DNA of 64,000 nt from positions 208,116 through 272,115 of the forward strand of contig NZ_FZOD01000007.1 of assembly GCF_900188345.1 (NCBI RefSeq), written 5' to 3'. The notes below the pieces were generated by a model. That model ran no database searches. It was not told where the DNA came from and saw nothing but the letters and a program-made list of their open reading frames with translations. Position 1 is the stretch's first letter, and each line of letters begins with the position of its first letter. The DNA is from Streptosporangium subroseum. GTDB lineage: Bacteria > Actinomycetota > Actinomycetes > Streptosporangiales > Streptosporangiaceae. Below are positions 33,426 to 42,088 of the stretch, piece after piece. Both the position numbers and the translations under genes were made by a program.

Positions 33426-33869
33426 GTGACGGTGGACGCGATGGACTGGGCGCTGCTGGCCGAGCTGCAGGACGACGCGCGACTGTCCTACAGCGAGCTC
33501 TCGCGGCGGGTGCATCTGTCGGCTCCGGCGGTGGCGGAGCGGGTGCGGCGGCTGGAGGAGACCGGAGTGATCACCGGCTACCACGCGCGGGTGGATCCGG
33601 CGCTGGCCGGGCGCGGAGTGGCCGCCCTGATCAGGATGTCGTGTTACGGGCCGCGCTGCGTGCTCCGCGACGAGCAGGCGCTGGCCTGGCCGGAGATCCT
33701 GGAGGTGCACCGGGTGACCGGTGACACCTGCTGCCTGCTCCGGGTGGCCGCCTCCTCGATGACGGCCTTCGAGGAGATGATCGACCGGCTCGCCCCGTAC
33801 GGCCACCCGTCGAGCATGATGGTGCTGTCCAGCCCCGTCCCCTGGCGGCCGCTCTCACCGGACATCTAG
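33426..33869 (+). CDS. Lrp/AsnC-family regulator, probable regulator of kynA
   Basis: A 147-aa Lrp/AsnC protein: N-terminal helix-turn-helix (about 5-60; MDWALLAELQDDARLSYSELSRRVHLSAPAVAERVRRLEETGVI) and a C-terminal RAM effector domain ending in a beta strand before VLSSPVPW. GTGs at 33426 and 33432 and an ATG at 33441 are all possible starts; no strong ribosome site separates them. Divergent placement suggests tryptophan- or kynurenine-responsive control of the dioxygenase, a common arrangement in actinomycetes. Confidence 0.9.
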   Translation: MTVDAMDWALLAELQDDARLSYSELSRRVHLSAPAVAERVRRLEETGVITGYHARVDPALAGRGVAALIRMSCYGPRCVLRDEQALAWPEILEVHRVTGDTCCLLRVAASSMTAFEEMIDRLAPYGHPSSMMVLSSPVPWRPLSPDI

Positions 33870-33918
33870 GACGGATGCCCCGCCCTTCCGCCAACGGTGT
33901 CCCCCGGGCGGGGGCCCG

Positions 33919-35115
33919 CTACCGGGGGGTGGGCGGACGGCTGGGATGTTCGCGGCCGGGCACCACCTCGCGCCAGAGTTCGCCGCCGGCGGCGTCGTAG
34001 CCGAGGTAGACGGCGCCGTCCAGATTGGGGTCGCCGCCCTTCGGGATCTTGCCGCCGAAGAACCGAACGCCCTGCCCCCAAGGGTCGGCAACGGTCTGCG
34101 CGGACGTCTGGCGACCGTCGTTGAGCCGCAGTTCGACCTTGTGGGTCTCCTTACCCGTGTAGCCGTACCAGAGACCGCCCGTCGCCGACTGGCCCGGACC
34201 ACCCCAGATGACCGCGGGTTTCTTCTGCTTCGCCATCCGGACGCTCAACGGCTCGCCCCTGGCCGCCACACCTCCGAAGTCCGTTCCGGCCTGCTTCCCG
34301 CGATGCCAGAAGACCAGGCAGTTCTCCGCGTGCAGGTGGGCGCTCACCCCTCCGGGAAGCCGGATTCCCGTCCCGACCGGAGTCCGGTCGCCGTCGCAGT
34401 CCCACGGGATCGTCCGGGGGAGCCGCTGCAGAACCTGTCCCGCCTCGTCGGTGAAGACGATCGCGGTGACCGGAGCGTCCCCGGGAAACAGGACCGTCCA
34501 TATGGGCCAGGGCCTACCGCCCTCCCGGTGGAGGGTACCGGGGAAGCTCTGCCCGTCGTCGGTGGTCGCGGTCACCGCGGCGACCTCCGGCCTGGCCGCG
34601 CCGTAGGCGAGCCTTTCCTGCGGGGCGGGCATGGCGGTGTCGGTGCCGCCCGCGTACCAGGCGAACTGCTTCTCCTTCCACGGATCCATGGGCTGGCAGA
34701 ACGCGGTCCGGCCGCCGGTCGGCGTGTCCCGCAACTCGGTGCACAGCCGCTCGTGGTCCCGCGTTGATCCGCTGAACCAGATCCTGACCGTAGAACCGAC
34801 ACCGACGAAGTCCGGGCGCGAGATGGAGAGGATCTCCCCCACCGGGGGGTTCTCCGCGCTCAGTTCGGCGATCGGGTCGTCGGCCTTCGTCGTGGACGCG
34901 CTGATGTCGGGGCCCCCGCCACCGGGCATCACGACGACCAGGGCGACGACGCAGGCGGTTGCCAGGGCGGGCAGCAAGGTCAGGGCGGTCCACCGGCGCA
35001 GGCGGGCCCGGCGGGCGCGGGCCTGGACCCTCGGCCATGCCTGCGGGCTCGCCTCGAAGACCTGGGCGCGCTCGTCGAGCGCCTCGCGGAGCCGGCCTTC
35101 CAGATCGTGGTTCAC
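33919..35115 (-). CDS. Membrane-anchored partner of the SigE-type sigma factor (anti-sigma-like)
   Basis: The 398-aa protein has a charged N-terminal cytoplasmic segment (about 1-40), one transmembrane helix at about 43-63 (LTLLPALATACVVALVVVM) and a large extracytoplasmic domain without recognised motif. Its GTG start overlaps the sigma-factor stop by 4 nt (GTGA). This is the usual layout of SigE-group sigma operons in Streptosporangiaceae and Micromonosporaceae, where the second gene encodes a putative sensor/anti-sigma. There is no zinc-finger anti-sigma motif, so the mechanism is uncertain. Confidence 0.75.
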   Translation of the reverse strand: MNHDLEGRLREALDERAQVFEASPQAWPRVQARARRARLRRWTALTLLPALATACVVALVVVMPGGGGPDISASTTKADDPIAELSAENPPVGEILSISRPDFVGVGSTVRIWFSGSTRDHERLCTELRDTPTGGRTAFCQPMDPWKEKQFAWYAGGTDTAMPAPQERLAYGAARPEVAAVTATTDDGQSFPGTLHREGGRPWPIWTVLFPGDAPVTAIVFTDEAGQVLQRLPRTIPWDCDGDRTPVGTGIRLPGGVSAHLHAENCLVFWHRGKQAGTDFGGVAARGEPLSVRMAKQKKPAVIWGGPGQSATGGLWYGYTGKETHKVELRLNDGRQTSAQTVADPWGQGVRFFGGKIPKGGDPNLDGAVYLGYDAAGGELWREVVPGREHPSRPPTPR

Positions 35116-35618
35116 AGTTCCTCCTTCAGGGACCTGCCGAGGGCGGCGAGGCCGCGGCTGGCGTGGGTCTTCACGGATCCGGCGCTGACGCCCATGGTGT
35201 CGGCGATCTCCTGCTCTGACAGATCGAGCCAGTAGCGCAGAACGAGAGCCTCGCGCTGACGGCGGGGAAGGCGGTTGAGGGCCGCGAGCAACTCGCCGTG
35301 CTTCTCGGCCGTGATGACGGCGTGCTCGCCACCGAAGACGACTCCGGAATGATCGAGTGGGCGCTGCCGTACCAGCTTGAGATGCCGCAGCCGGTTGCGG
35401 GTCAGGTTGCAGACGGTCGAACGCACGTAGCTGACGGCCGCGCCGTGCTCACGCAGCCGGCCGCGGCGGGCGTGCAGCCGGGCGAACGCTTCTTGAGCGA
35501 TGTCCTCCGGGTCGTCGGCGCCGAGCAGTCCGGCCAGGCGCACCATCGGCTGGTAGTGCGCGGCGAACAGCTCGGTGAGCGACACAGCCTCTGAGGTCGT
35601 CGGGGAGAGGTCAATCAC
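35112..35618 (-). CDS. SigE-family ECF RNA polymerase sigma factor
   Basis: The 168-aa ECF sigma factor has region 2 (about 12-75; FAAHYQPMVRLAGLLGADDPEDIAQEAFARLH, then VRSTVCNLTRNRLRH) and region 4 (about 105-160; LLAALNRLPRRQREALVLRYWLDLSEQEIADTMGVSAGSVKTHASRGLAAL). The region 2.2 AQEAF motif and region 4 HTH are intact. The GTG at 35618 is preferred because the conserved region starts soon after; there is no clear ribosome site. Translational coupling to the membrane partner suggests it responds to an envelope signal. Confidence 0.92.
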   Translation of the reverse strand: MIDLSPTTSEAVSLTELFAAHYQPMVRLAGLLGADDPEDIAQEAFARLHARRGRLREHGAAVSYVRSTVCNLTRNRLRHLKLVRQRPLDHSGVVFGGEHAVITAEKHGELLAALNRLPRRQREALVLRYWLDLSEQEIADTMGVSAGSVKTHASRGLAALGRSLKEEL

Positions 35619-35728
35619 ACTAAAGAGACACCTGGACGGCACTTCCGTTGACAGCCCTCGGGTTCTCGCCCGGGCGTGATCGACGGTATCGGGTCCTTGC
35701 CGCGCCTGAGCCGTCGATCACGCGGGGG

Positions 35729-36358
35729 TCAGGGCCGGTACGGCGAGCCGACCCAGCGCAGACCCTGTACGGCGATGTCCAGGGCCTGTCGCGCCGCGGC
35801 CCACACCTGGTCCGGCGGGTCACCACGGTCCAGGAGTGCCATCGCCGTGATCGTCGGGGCACCGAGGAGGGCGCCGACGAGGGCGAAGGCCTCGATGAGG
35901 TCGAGCTCCTCCGGGTGCGCCCGATGCAGCGCCTCGGCGAGCCGGCGCTGGCTGTTGACCAGCACGTGCAGCGTGCGCGCCTGAAGCGCGGGAACCGACA
36001 TGATCAGATGCACGCGCGCCGCGGTCAGTCCCATGGCCTCGTCGTCCGGCGCGGCGGCCCAGTCCAGGGAGTTCTCGACCACGCGCAGCATGAGCTCGGC
36101 CACCGTCTCCCCCGGGCGCCGCTCGGCGAGCATGGCGAGTGCCCTGTCGAGGCGCGCCTGGGAGTCAAAGAAGATCACGTCTTCCTTGGTCGCGAAGTAA
36201 CTGAAGAACGTCCGGGGCGAGATGTCCACGGCCGCGGCGATCTCCGCCAGGGTCGTCTCCTCGTAACCCTTCTCCACGAAGAGCCCCAGGGCCGCCTCGA
36301 TCAGCGCGCGACGGGTACGTAACTTCTTGCGTTCCCGCAATCCCGGGCTTTCGGCCAT
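35729..36358 (-). CDS. TetR-family repressor, divergent from the P450 operon
   Basis: The 209-aa TetR protein has an N-terminal HTH (about 10-58; RKKLRTRRALIEAALGLFVEKGYEETTLAEIAAAVDISPRTFFSYFATKEDVIF) and a helical ligand-binding domain. It is transcribed away from the P450-ferredoxin genes with a 106-bp shared upstream region containing the palindrome TTGCA-N5-TGCAA. It probably represses that operon and itself; the inducer is unknown. Confidence 0.9.
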   Translation of the reverse strand: MAESPGLRERKKLRTRRALIEAALGLFVEKGYEETTLAEIAAAVDISPRTFFSYFATKEDVIFFDSQARLDRALAMLAERRPGETVAELMLRVVENSLDWAAAPDDEAMGLTAARVHLIMSVPALQARTLHVLVNSQRRLAEALHRAHPEELDLIEAFALVGALLGAPTITAMALLDRGDPPDQVWAAARQALDIAVQGLRWVGSPYRP

Positions 36359-36387
36359 GAAACTACGTTACTGCATCCAATGATTTT

Positions 36388-36402
36388 TTGCATCGGTTGC
36401 AA
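36388..36402. promoter_or_regulatory. TetR operator candidate TTGCA-N5-TGCAA
   Basis: Perfect 5-bp arms at 36388-36392 and 36398-36402 lie in an AT-rich patch midway between the divergent TetR and P450 genes. A related half-site, TGCATCC, lies at 36372-36378, giving a wider imperfect dyad. Confidence 0.5.
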
Positions 36403-36464
36403 TTTTCTGTCAGAAGTTGTTATGTGGAGTCAATAAGCTCGTCGACTCGCAAGGAGAGACGTTC

Positions 36465-37661
36465 ATGACGGAATCCGCAGCCGGCTCGGTGACGTTCCCG
36501 ACCGCGCGTGAGAGCCGCTTCGACCCGCCCGCGGTGCTGGTGCGATCGGCGCAGGAGAACCCGATCCGTCCGATGACCTACGCGGACGGCCACGAGGGAT
36601 GGCTGGTCACCGGCTTCGCCCTGGCCCGCGCCGTGCTCGCCGACCTCCGGTTCAGCAACCTGCCGGACCTCGCGCACTCGCCGATCTCCACGCAGATGGG
36701 CGAGCGGCGGAGGAAGCGGCGGCCCGGGTTCTTCCTGGGGATGGATCCGCCGGAGCACACCCGGTACCGGCGGCTGCTGACCGGCCAGTTCACCGTGCGC
36801 CGGATGAAGCGGCTGGAGCCCTGGATCGAGACGATCACCGCCGAACGGCTGGACGCGATGGAGCTTGAGGGGCCGCCCACCGACCTGGTCCGGTCCTTCG
36901 CCCTGCCCATCCCCTCGCTTGTCATCTGCGAACTGCTCGGCGTGCCCTACTCCGACCGTGACCGGTTCCAGCGAGACTCCAGGACGCTGCTCCGCCTGGA
37001 CTCCACGGTCGAGGAGGCGGAGGCGGCGATCAACGACCTGACGGACTACCTGCGCGACCTCGTACGGCACAAGCGCGCCAGGCCGGCGGACGACCTGATC
37101 AGCGGCATGCTGGAGGGCGGGGAGCTGAACGACGAGGAGATGGCCGGCATCTCGGTGCTGCTCCTGGTCGCCGGACACGAGACGACCGCGAACATGATCG
37201 CTCTCGGCACCTTCGCCCTGCTGTCCAATCCCTCGCAGCTGGCGGCGGTGCGCGATGACCCGTCGGTGACCGACAGCACCGTCGAGGAGCTCCTGCGCTA
37301 CCTCACCATCGTCCACCTCGGCCCGATCCGCTGCGCGCTGGAGGACGTCGAGCTCGGCGGCCAGCTGATCAGGGCCGGCCAGTCGGTGACGATCTCGCTG
37401 TCCGCCGCCAACCGCGACGGCGAGCGCTTCGAGGACCCCGGGACGCTCGACGTGACCCGGCCGCCGTCGGGCCATCTCTCCTTCGGCCACGGCGTGCACC
37501 AGTGCCTGGGCCAGCAGCTCGCCCGGACCGAGATGAGCGTCGCCTACCCGGCACTGCTGAGGCGCTTCCCGAACCTGAGCCTCGCCATACCGCCCGAGGA
37601 GGTTCCGATGCGGACCAACATGGCCATCTACGGGGTCGACCGTTTGCCGGTTACCTGGTAA
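36465..37661 (+). CDS. Cytochrome P450 (bacterial class I, CYP105-like)
   Basis: The 398-aa P450 has I-helix AGHETTAN (oxygen activation), an E-x-x-R K-helix region (EELLRY ... followed by meander) and heme loop FGHGVHQCLGQQLAR with the cysteine ligand at residue 347. The overall sequence type (SRFDPP start, MDPPEHTRYRRLLTGQFTVRRM) is that of soluble actinomycete P450s. It receives electrons from the 3Fe-4S ferredoxin encoded 32 nt downstream; the reductase is elsewhere. ATG 36465 has AAGGAGAG upstream. The substrate is unknown. Confidence 0.94.
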   Translation: MTESAAGSVTFPTARESRFDPPAVLVRSAQENPIRPMTYADGHEGWLVTGFALARAVLADLRFSNLPDLAHSPISTQMGERRRKRRPGFFLGMDPPEHTRYRRLLTGQFTVRRMKRLEPWIETITAERLDAMELEGPPTDLVRSFALPIPSLVICELLGVPYSDRDRFQRDSRTLLRLDSTVEEAEAAINDLTDYLRDLVRHKRARPADDLISGMLEGGELNDEEMAGISVLLLVAGHETTANMIALGTFALLSNPSQLAAVRDDPSVTDSTVEELLRYLTIVHLGPIRCALEDVELGGQLIRAGQSVTISLSAANRDGERFEDPGTLDVTRPPSGHLSFGHGVHQCLGQQLARTEMSVAYPALLRRFPNLSLAIPPEEVPMRTNMAIYGVDRLPVTW

Positions 37662-37693
37662 AACCGGTCACCTGGCAAAAGGGGGAGATTTCC

Positions 37694-37885
37694 ATGAAGA
37701 TCAAGGCAGACACCGAAATCTGCATCGGCGCCGGAATGTGCGTGCTCACCGCGCCGGAGGTGTTCGACCAGAGCGAGGACGACGGCACCGTGGTGCTGCT
37801 CGACCCCGACCCGCCCGCCGCGCAGGAGGCGGCGGTCCGTCGCGCCGTACAGCTGTGCCCGTCGGGCGCTCTGTCCAACTCCTGA
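37694..37885 (+). CDS. 3Fe-4S type ferredoxin, redox partner of the P450
   Basis: The 63-aa ferredoxin has C-x5-C in CIGAGMC and a distal Cys in CPSGAL, with Gly/Ala replacing the fourth cysteine position as in [3Fe-4S] P450 ferredoxins. ATG 37694 follows a strong GGGGGAG site. It shares the P450 transcript and is cytosolic. Confidence 0.93.
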   Translation: MKIKADTEICIGAGMCVLTAPEVFDQSEDDGTVVLLDPDPPAAQEAAVRRAVQLCPSGALSNS

Positions 37886-37911
37886 GGCCGGGCCGGCACG
37901 GTGCGTCGCCT

Positions 37912-38838
37912 CTACTCCTGGACGACCGCCGCGGCTTGGAAGCGTGCCGCGTCCTGTCCCGGCGGTGATCCGAACATGCGCCGATACTCGCGGCTGAACT
38001 GCGACGGACTGTCGTAACCGACGGCGTAGCCGATCGCGGCCACATCGTGCGGCGCTGCGATGAGCTGGATGCGGGCCTTTTGGAGCCGGAGCTGTTTCTG
38101 GTACTGCAGCGGACTCATGGCGGTCACCGCGCGGAAGTGCCGGTTGAGCGAGGAGACGCTGACGCCGACATCGTCGGCCAGGTCGTCGATGCGAATCACC
38201 CGGTCGTAGCGGGTCTTGATCCACCCGATCGCGCGGGCGACGAGGGCCAGGCGGCTGTCGGTCAGGCCGATCTGCCTGACCAGGGCCGCCTGGGGTCCGT
38301 TCAGCAGCCGCCAGTGAATCTCGCGCCGCACACCGTGTGCCAGCACCGGGACGTCACGGGGTTCGTCGAGGAGACGCAGCAGCCGGACGACGGCGTCGAG
38401 CAGCCTGTCGTCGGCGTCGCTGGTCGCGATACCCGGTCCGTCGTGCGGACGGCCGACGGTGGGGCCGGCTTCCAGCAGCAGTTGCGCGATGAGCGCGGGC
38501 TGGAGCGGAAGCCCGAACGCGAGGAACGGCTCGGTGGGCGTGGCATGGGTGATCTGTGAGGTCAGGGGAAGGTCGACGGTCACGACGAGGTACTGGCCCG
38601 CGTGGTAGTCGAAGATGTGGTCACCGAGGGCCGAGCGCTTCGCTCCCTGGGCGACCAGGGCGAACACGGGCTCGGTGATCGCGCCCAGCGGTTCGGTCAC
38701 GTGCCCGGTGGAGAACACGTGCATTCCCTCGATCCACAACGGACGCGGGCTGCCCGCGGCCAGTCGCGCGATCCTGCCGCGCAGTTCGTCCAGGTGACGC
38801 ATCACGCCAGTGAACCATGGACGCGTGCGGTCCAACAT
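37912..38838 (-). CDS. AraC-family regulator (AraC_N / CapR-like)
   Basis: A 308-aa protein with an N-terminal AraC-type ligand domain (about 30-180; GHVTEPLGAITEPVFALVAQGAKRSALG) and a C-terminal double HTH (about 195-300; RIDDLADDVGVSVSSLNRHFRAVTAMSPLQYQKQLRLQKAR, then IGYAVGYDSPSQFSREYRRMFGSPP). It is divergent from the aldo/keto reductase gene; activators of this group usually control the oxidoreductase beside them. ATG 38838 has a weak ribosome site; an ATG at 38802 is possible. Confidence 0.9.
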   Translation of the reverse strand: MLDRTRPWFTGVMRHLDELRGRIARLAAGSPRPLWIEGMHVFSTGHVTEPLGAITEPVFALVAQGAKRSALGDHIFDYHAGQYLVVTVDLPLTSQITHATPTEPFLAFGLPLQPALIAQLLLEAGPTVGRPHDGPGIATSDADDRLLDAVVRLLRLLDEPRDVPVLAHGVRREIHWRLLNGPQAALVRQIGLTDSRLALVARAIGWIKTRYDRVIRIDDLADDVGVSVSSLNRHFRAVTAMSPLQYQKQLRLQKARIQLIAAPHDVAAIGYAVGYDSPSQFSREYRRMFGSPPGQDAARFQAAAVVQE

Positions 38839-38855
38839 GATCCGGCCAAAGTTGA

Positions 38856-38876
38856 GCGGATCGTGTAACGATCCGC
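38856..38876. promoter_or_regulatory. 21-bp palindrome between AraC and aldo/keto reductase genes
   Basis: GCGGATCGT (38856-38864) and ACGATCCGC (38868-38876) form a perfect 9-bp dyad with a 3-nt centre, about 20 nt upstream of the AraC-type gene. It is a candidate operator controlling both divergent transcripts. Confidence 0.5.
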
Positions 38877-38978
38877 ACGCATCGGTCTAGGAGTTCACGG
38901 CGCATCGGGCGAGAGTGGAGGAGCCCGGGGAGACCTCCTCCGCGGCGTCTCCAACATCTACCAACGGGGAGTTCCACG

Positions 38979-40061
38979 ATGGCGCTCGATTCCTACGTCA
39001 CGCTCGGCCGCTCGGGACTGCGCGTCAGCCCGTTCACGCTGGGCGCGATGACCTTCGGCGAAGATCACGGTTGGGGCAGCAGCCCAGAGGAGTCCAGGAA
39101 CATCCTCGGGGCCTATCTGGACCGGGGCGGCAACTCGATCGACACGGCCAACATCTACACCAACGGCCACTCCGAGAAGATCATCGGAGACTACTTCGCC
39201 GGCCGGCACGCGCTGCGTGATCGGGTCGTCATCGGCACGAAGTTCTTCGGCAACCTCTACGAGAACGACCCCAACGGCGGCGGACCCGGCCGTAAGGCGA
39301 TCGTGCAACAGCTGGAGAACTCGCTGCGGCGTCTGCGGACCGACTACGTCGACATCTACTGGCTGCACAATTTCGACCCGGCGACGCCGGCCGAGGAGAC
39401 CCTCCGCGCACTGGACGACCTGGTCAGCGGCGGCAAGGTCCGCTACGTCGGATTCTCCGACGTACCGGCATGGGCGACGGCCGAGGCGGCCACCGTCGCG
39501 CGCCTGCGCGGATGGACTCCGATCATCGCGCTTCAGCTGGAATACTCCCTGCTCGAGCGGACCTCGGAAGGAGAGCTGATCCCGATGGCCCAGGCCCTGG
39601 GCATGGGCGTGATGCCGTGGGGGCCGCTGAAGAGCGGATTCTTGTCGGGCAAATACTCCAGCGCCGCCACCGGCCCGGTCGACACCACCCGCACCCAGCT
39701 GGTCGGCGCCCCGAGCGAGGCCGACTACGTCGTGATCGACGCCCTCAACGGCGTCGCTCGCGAGGTGGGCGCCAGTCCCGCCGCGGTGGCCCTGTCCTGG
39801 GTCCAGGGCCGTCCCGGAATCACCTCCACCCTGATCGGCGCGCGCCGCATGGACCAGTTCGAGGCCAACCTGCACGCCCTGGACGTGGTGCTCACCGATG
39901 CCCAGCGCGCCGCACTGGACGAGGTGTCGGCTCCCGCGCTGAACTTCCCGGCCCACAACAACAGGACGATGGCACCCATGCTCCAGTTCGCCGGCGCCAC
40001 CGTGGACGGGGTCCCGTCGATCGTGTCCCCGCTGCTGCGGGCCGGCGACGCCCGCTACTGA
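38979..40061 (+). CDS. Aldo/keto reductase
   Basis: A 360-aa (alpha/beta)8 AKR with the catalytic tetrad visible: Asp and Tyr in NSIDTANIYTNGHSE (about 51-65), Lys in VVIGTKFFG and His in DIYWLHNFDP. The C-terminal cofactor part includes SPAAVALSWVQGRPGITSTLIGARR, the NADPH-binding block. It is a cytosolic NADPH-dependent carbonyl reductase of unknown substrate, transcribed away from an AraC regulator and followed by a truncated SDR that was probably its operon partner. Confidence 0.9.
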   Translation: MALDSYVTLGRSGLRVSPFTLGAMTFGEDHGWGSSPEESRNILGAYLDRGGNSIDTANIYTNGHSEKIIGDYFAGRHALRDRVVIGTKFFGNLYENDPNGGGPGRKAIVQQLENSLRRLRTDYVDIYWLHNFDPATPAEETLRALDDLVSGGKVRYVGFSDVPAWATAEAATVARLRGWTPIIALQLEYSLLERTSEGELIPMAQALGMGVMPWGPLKSGFLSGKYSSAATGPVDTTRTQLVGAPSEADYVVIDALNGVAREVGASPAAVALSWVQGRPGITSTLIGARRMDQFEANLHALDVVLTDAQRAALDEVSAPALNFPAHNNRTMAPMLQFAGATVDGVPSIVSPLLRAGDARY

Positions 40062-40106
40062 GCACCACACCCCGCATACGACACGGAACGAATGGAAGAG
40101 ATCGAG

Positions 40107-40181
40107 ATGACGCGGCGGTTCGCGGGCAGGACCGCGCTCGTCACCGGAGGCGGACCCGGCGTCGGGCGCGCGACGGCCCCG
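40107..40181 (+). pseudogene. Truncated short-chain dehydrogenase (N-terminal fragment)
   Basis: ATG 40107 with a GGAAGAG ribosome site starts MTRRFAGRTALVTGGGPGVG, the unmistakable first strand and glycine motif of an SDR. Homology ends after ...GRATA at about 40173, where the sequence runs into the 3' end of the opposite-strand hydrolase; the frame then continues in unrelated residues to a stop at 40265. The rest of the SDR is missing, so a deletion or insertion joined two unrelated segments at about 40173-40182. It probably followed the aldo/keto reductase in one operon. Confidence 0.7.
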
Positions 40182-41279
40182 CTAGAACCTGTGATCGGCG
40201 ATCACTCCGGCGGTCGCCCGCCAGATCGGCGAGGCCCGGTCGATGACATCGAAGTGATCACCTGACATTTCCAGATAAATCACTTCATCGCCTGAATCCT
40301 GGGCCGCCCGGGCGTAGCGTCGGCCCAGGTCGACCAGGTCGAGGTCGTCGCCCCCGCCCTGCACGATGAGCTGGGACACCCCGAGGGGAAGGCGCTCCAG
40401 CGGGCTGGAGCTCCGGTAGACCTCGGGCACCTCGGCCGCCGATCCGCCGAGGGCGGCGGCGACCGCGCCGGAGCTCAGGTGCCTGCGGTCGCCCTCCACC
40501 AGGTCGAGCACTCCGGCCAGCGAGACGACGAGGGTGACCCGGGGATCGTCGGCGGCGGCGCGGAGGACGAGCTGCCCGCCGGCCGAGTGACCGATCGCCA
40601 CGACCGGGCCGGACGCGCCCCGCGCCGCCAGGGCGACCCCCTTGGCGACGTCCTCGGTGGTCGCGTCCCATCCGTGCAGGTCGGCGCGTCGGTATTCGAG
40701 ATTCCAGGCGGCGAACCCCCGCTCGGCCAGGTCGATGCTGAGCGCGTCCATCAGGTCCGCGGCCCAGATCGAGCGCCAGAAACCGCCGTGCACCAGCACC
40801 GCGACGGGCATCGTCTCGGCGGCGTCGTGCGGCAGCCGTACCTCCGCCCACTGGTCGGGGTGATCACCGTAGGCGACCCGCTTCGCGGGCCGGCGCAGCC
40901 GGTGTACGGCATGCCTGATCGCCCAGGTCAGTCCCCAGATCCCTCGCCCGTGGATGTGGGTGGCCGACGTTGCGTCCCCGGTCTCCCCAGCGACCCCGAG
41001 CGGGGCGGGCGGGGCATCGGACTTGGTCAGGTCGAGCCAGACGGCGCGGGAGTGCCCGTGGAACAGGCTCCGGATCTCTGCCTCCGGACCGGGAACGACG
41101 ACCACGGCACCGGGGAACTCCAGGGCGGCCTGCAGGCCGGACACGTCGGGGACCGCTGACACCTTCCCGCTGACGCCAAGAGCCTCGAACTCGCGGTCGG
41201 CCACCTCGGTGAGCAGTCGCAGATCAGCGACCAGACCGGGGCCGGTGACCACGAGCACATTTGGAATGGGGGAGATCAT
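40182..41279 (-). CDS. Two-domain protein: AroQ-like N-terminus plus alpha/beta hydrolase
   Basis: A 365-aa protein. Residues 1-120 resemble type II 3-dehydroquinase topology (NVLVVTGPGL at the first strand, THIHGRGIWGLTWAIRHAV at the last helix) but lack the usual catalytic Tyr/His pattern. Residues 130-365 form an alpha/beta hydrolase with oxyanion HGGFW, nucleophile elbow GHSAGG, and a late Asp and His (GDHFDV), resembling kynurenine-formamidase/esterase types. GAGGAG 9 nt before ATG 41279 favours it; an ATG at 41306 with GGAG is equally in frame. It lies 29 nt after the GntR gene and is probably co-transcribed with it. Confidence 0.75.
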   Translation of the reverse strand: MISPIPNVLVVTGPGLVADLRLLTEVADREFEALGVSGKVSAVPDVSGLQAALEFPGAVVVVPGPEAEIRSLFHGHSRAVWLDLTKSDAPPAPLGVAGETGDATSATHIHGRGIWGLTWAIRHAVHRLRRPAKRVAYGDHPDQWAEVRLPHDAAETMPVAVLVHGGFWRSIWAADLMDALSIDLAERGFAAWNLEYRRADLHGWDATTEDVAKGVALAARGASGPVVAIGHSAGGQLVLRAAADDPRVTLVVSLAGVLDLVEGDRRHLSSGAVAAALGGSAAEVPEVYRSSSPLERLPLGVSQLIVQGGGDDLDLVDLGRRYARAAQDSGDEVIYLEMSGDHFDVIDRASPIWRATAGVIADHRF

Positions 41280-41308
41280 CCGCTTATTCTCCTCTATTCC
41301 ACTCATGA

Positions 41309-41995
41309 TTACGGCTCCGGTATGTATGCCTTTACCAGGAGTTCCTCGGCATCGTCTAGATAGGACTCCAGCTCCCGCTCGGCCTCGGCCGCGTGACCGG
41401 CCCGCATGAGCTCGAGCAGTCGCAGATTCCGGGCCACAAAAGGCTCATGGAACGCGCGCGGGTTCTTCATGACGTGGAAGACCAGACGGAGCTCGGCCAG
41501 GAGCTGGCGCATCGTCTCGTCCAGGCGGGCGCTGCCGTTCAGGGCCGCGAGCATCTGGTGGAAGCGGATGTTGGCGGTCCCCACGTCCTGCCACCGGCCT
41601 TCGGCCGCGGCCCTGGTCGCCTCCTCCACGGCCTCCCCGATGAGGGCCAGGGCCTGAGGCCCGGCGTTCCCGCTGTGCCGTACGGCGGCGCACTCGATCA
41701 CCCGGCGCACCCTGTAGACGTCGGCGACGTCCTCGACCGACAGCACGCGCACGAACACGCCCCGATTGAGCCGATGCTCCAGCAGTCGCTCGTGCCCGAG
41801 CAGCCGGAAGGCCTCGCGCAGGGTGTTGCGGGAGACCCCCAGGGCCACCCCGATGGTCTCCTCCGACAGGCGCTGGCCCGGGACGAAGAGCCCTTCGGCG
41901 ATCCGCTCCCGGAGTACGTCGGCGACCCGCTCGGCGGTGCTGCTGCGCCCGAGGCGGTCGCGATCGTGTTGCAGTGCGGCGATGGCGTTGTCCAC
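41309..41995 (-). CDS. GntR-family regulator (FadR/FCD type)
   Basis: A 228-aa protein: GntR winged helix (about 15-80; ERIAEGLFVPGQRLSEETIGVALGVSRNTLREAFRLLGHERLLEHRLNRGVFV) and an FCD all-helical effector domain (about 95-215) with the metal-site His/Asp pattern. It is divergent from a shikimate-type transporter and upstream of the hydrolase gene. The intergenic region has an ATTGTT-G-AACAAT palindrome typical of GntR operators. It probably represses both transcripts until a carboxylic-acid effector binds. Confidence 0.9.
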   Translation of the reverse strand: MDNAIAALQHDRDRLGRSSTAERVADVLRERIAEGLFVPGQRLSEETIGVALGVSRNTLREAFRLLGHERLLEHRLNRGVFVRVLSVEDVADVYRVRRVIECAAVRHSGNAGPQALALIGEAVEEATRAAAEGRWQDVGTANIRFHQMLAALNGSARLDETMRQLLAELRLVFHVMKNPRAFHEPFVARNLRLLELMRAGHAAEAERELESYLDDAEELLVKAYIPEP

Positions 41996-42031
41996 ACCTC
42001 ACAAGAAATCATCGAACAAACCTATTGTCGA

Positions 42032-42044
42032 ATTGTTGAACAAT
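42032..42044. promoter_or_regulatory. GntR operator candidate ATTGTTGAACAAT
   Basis: A perfect 13-bp palindrome lies between the divergent GntR and transporter genes, with a second ACAA...TTGT dyad just upstream (about 42013-42030). Spacing suits binding by two GntR dimers. Confidence 0.55.
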
Positions 42045-42088
42045 CCTTACGTTAAAGGGACCCCCTAGAAGCCTAAGGAGCACCTGCG

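Noticed and set aside
40182..41279. Kynurenine formamidase partner of kynA
   Set aside because: It lies about 7 kb away under a separate GntR-linked unit; the hydrolase type allows it but context points to another substrate.
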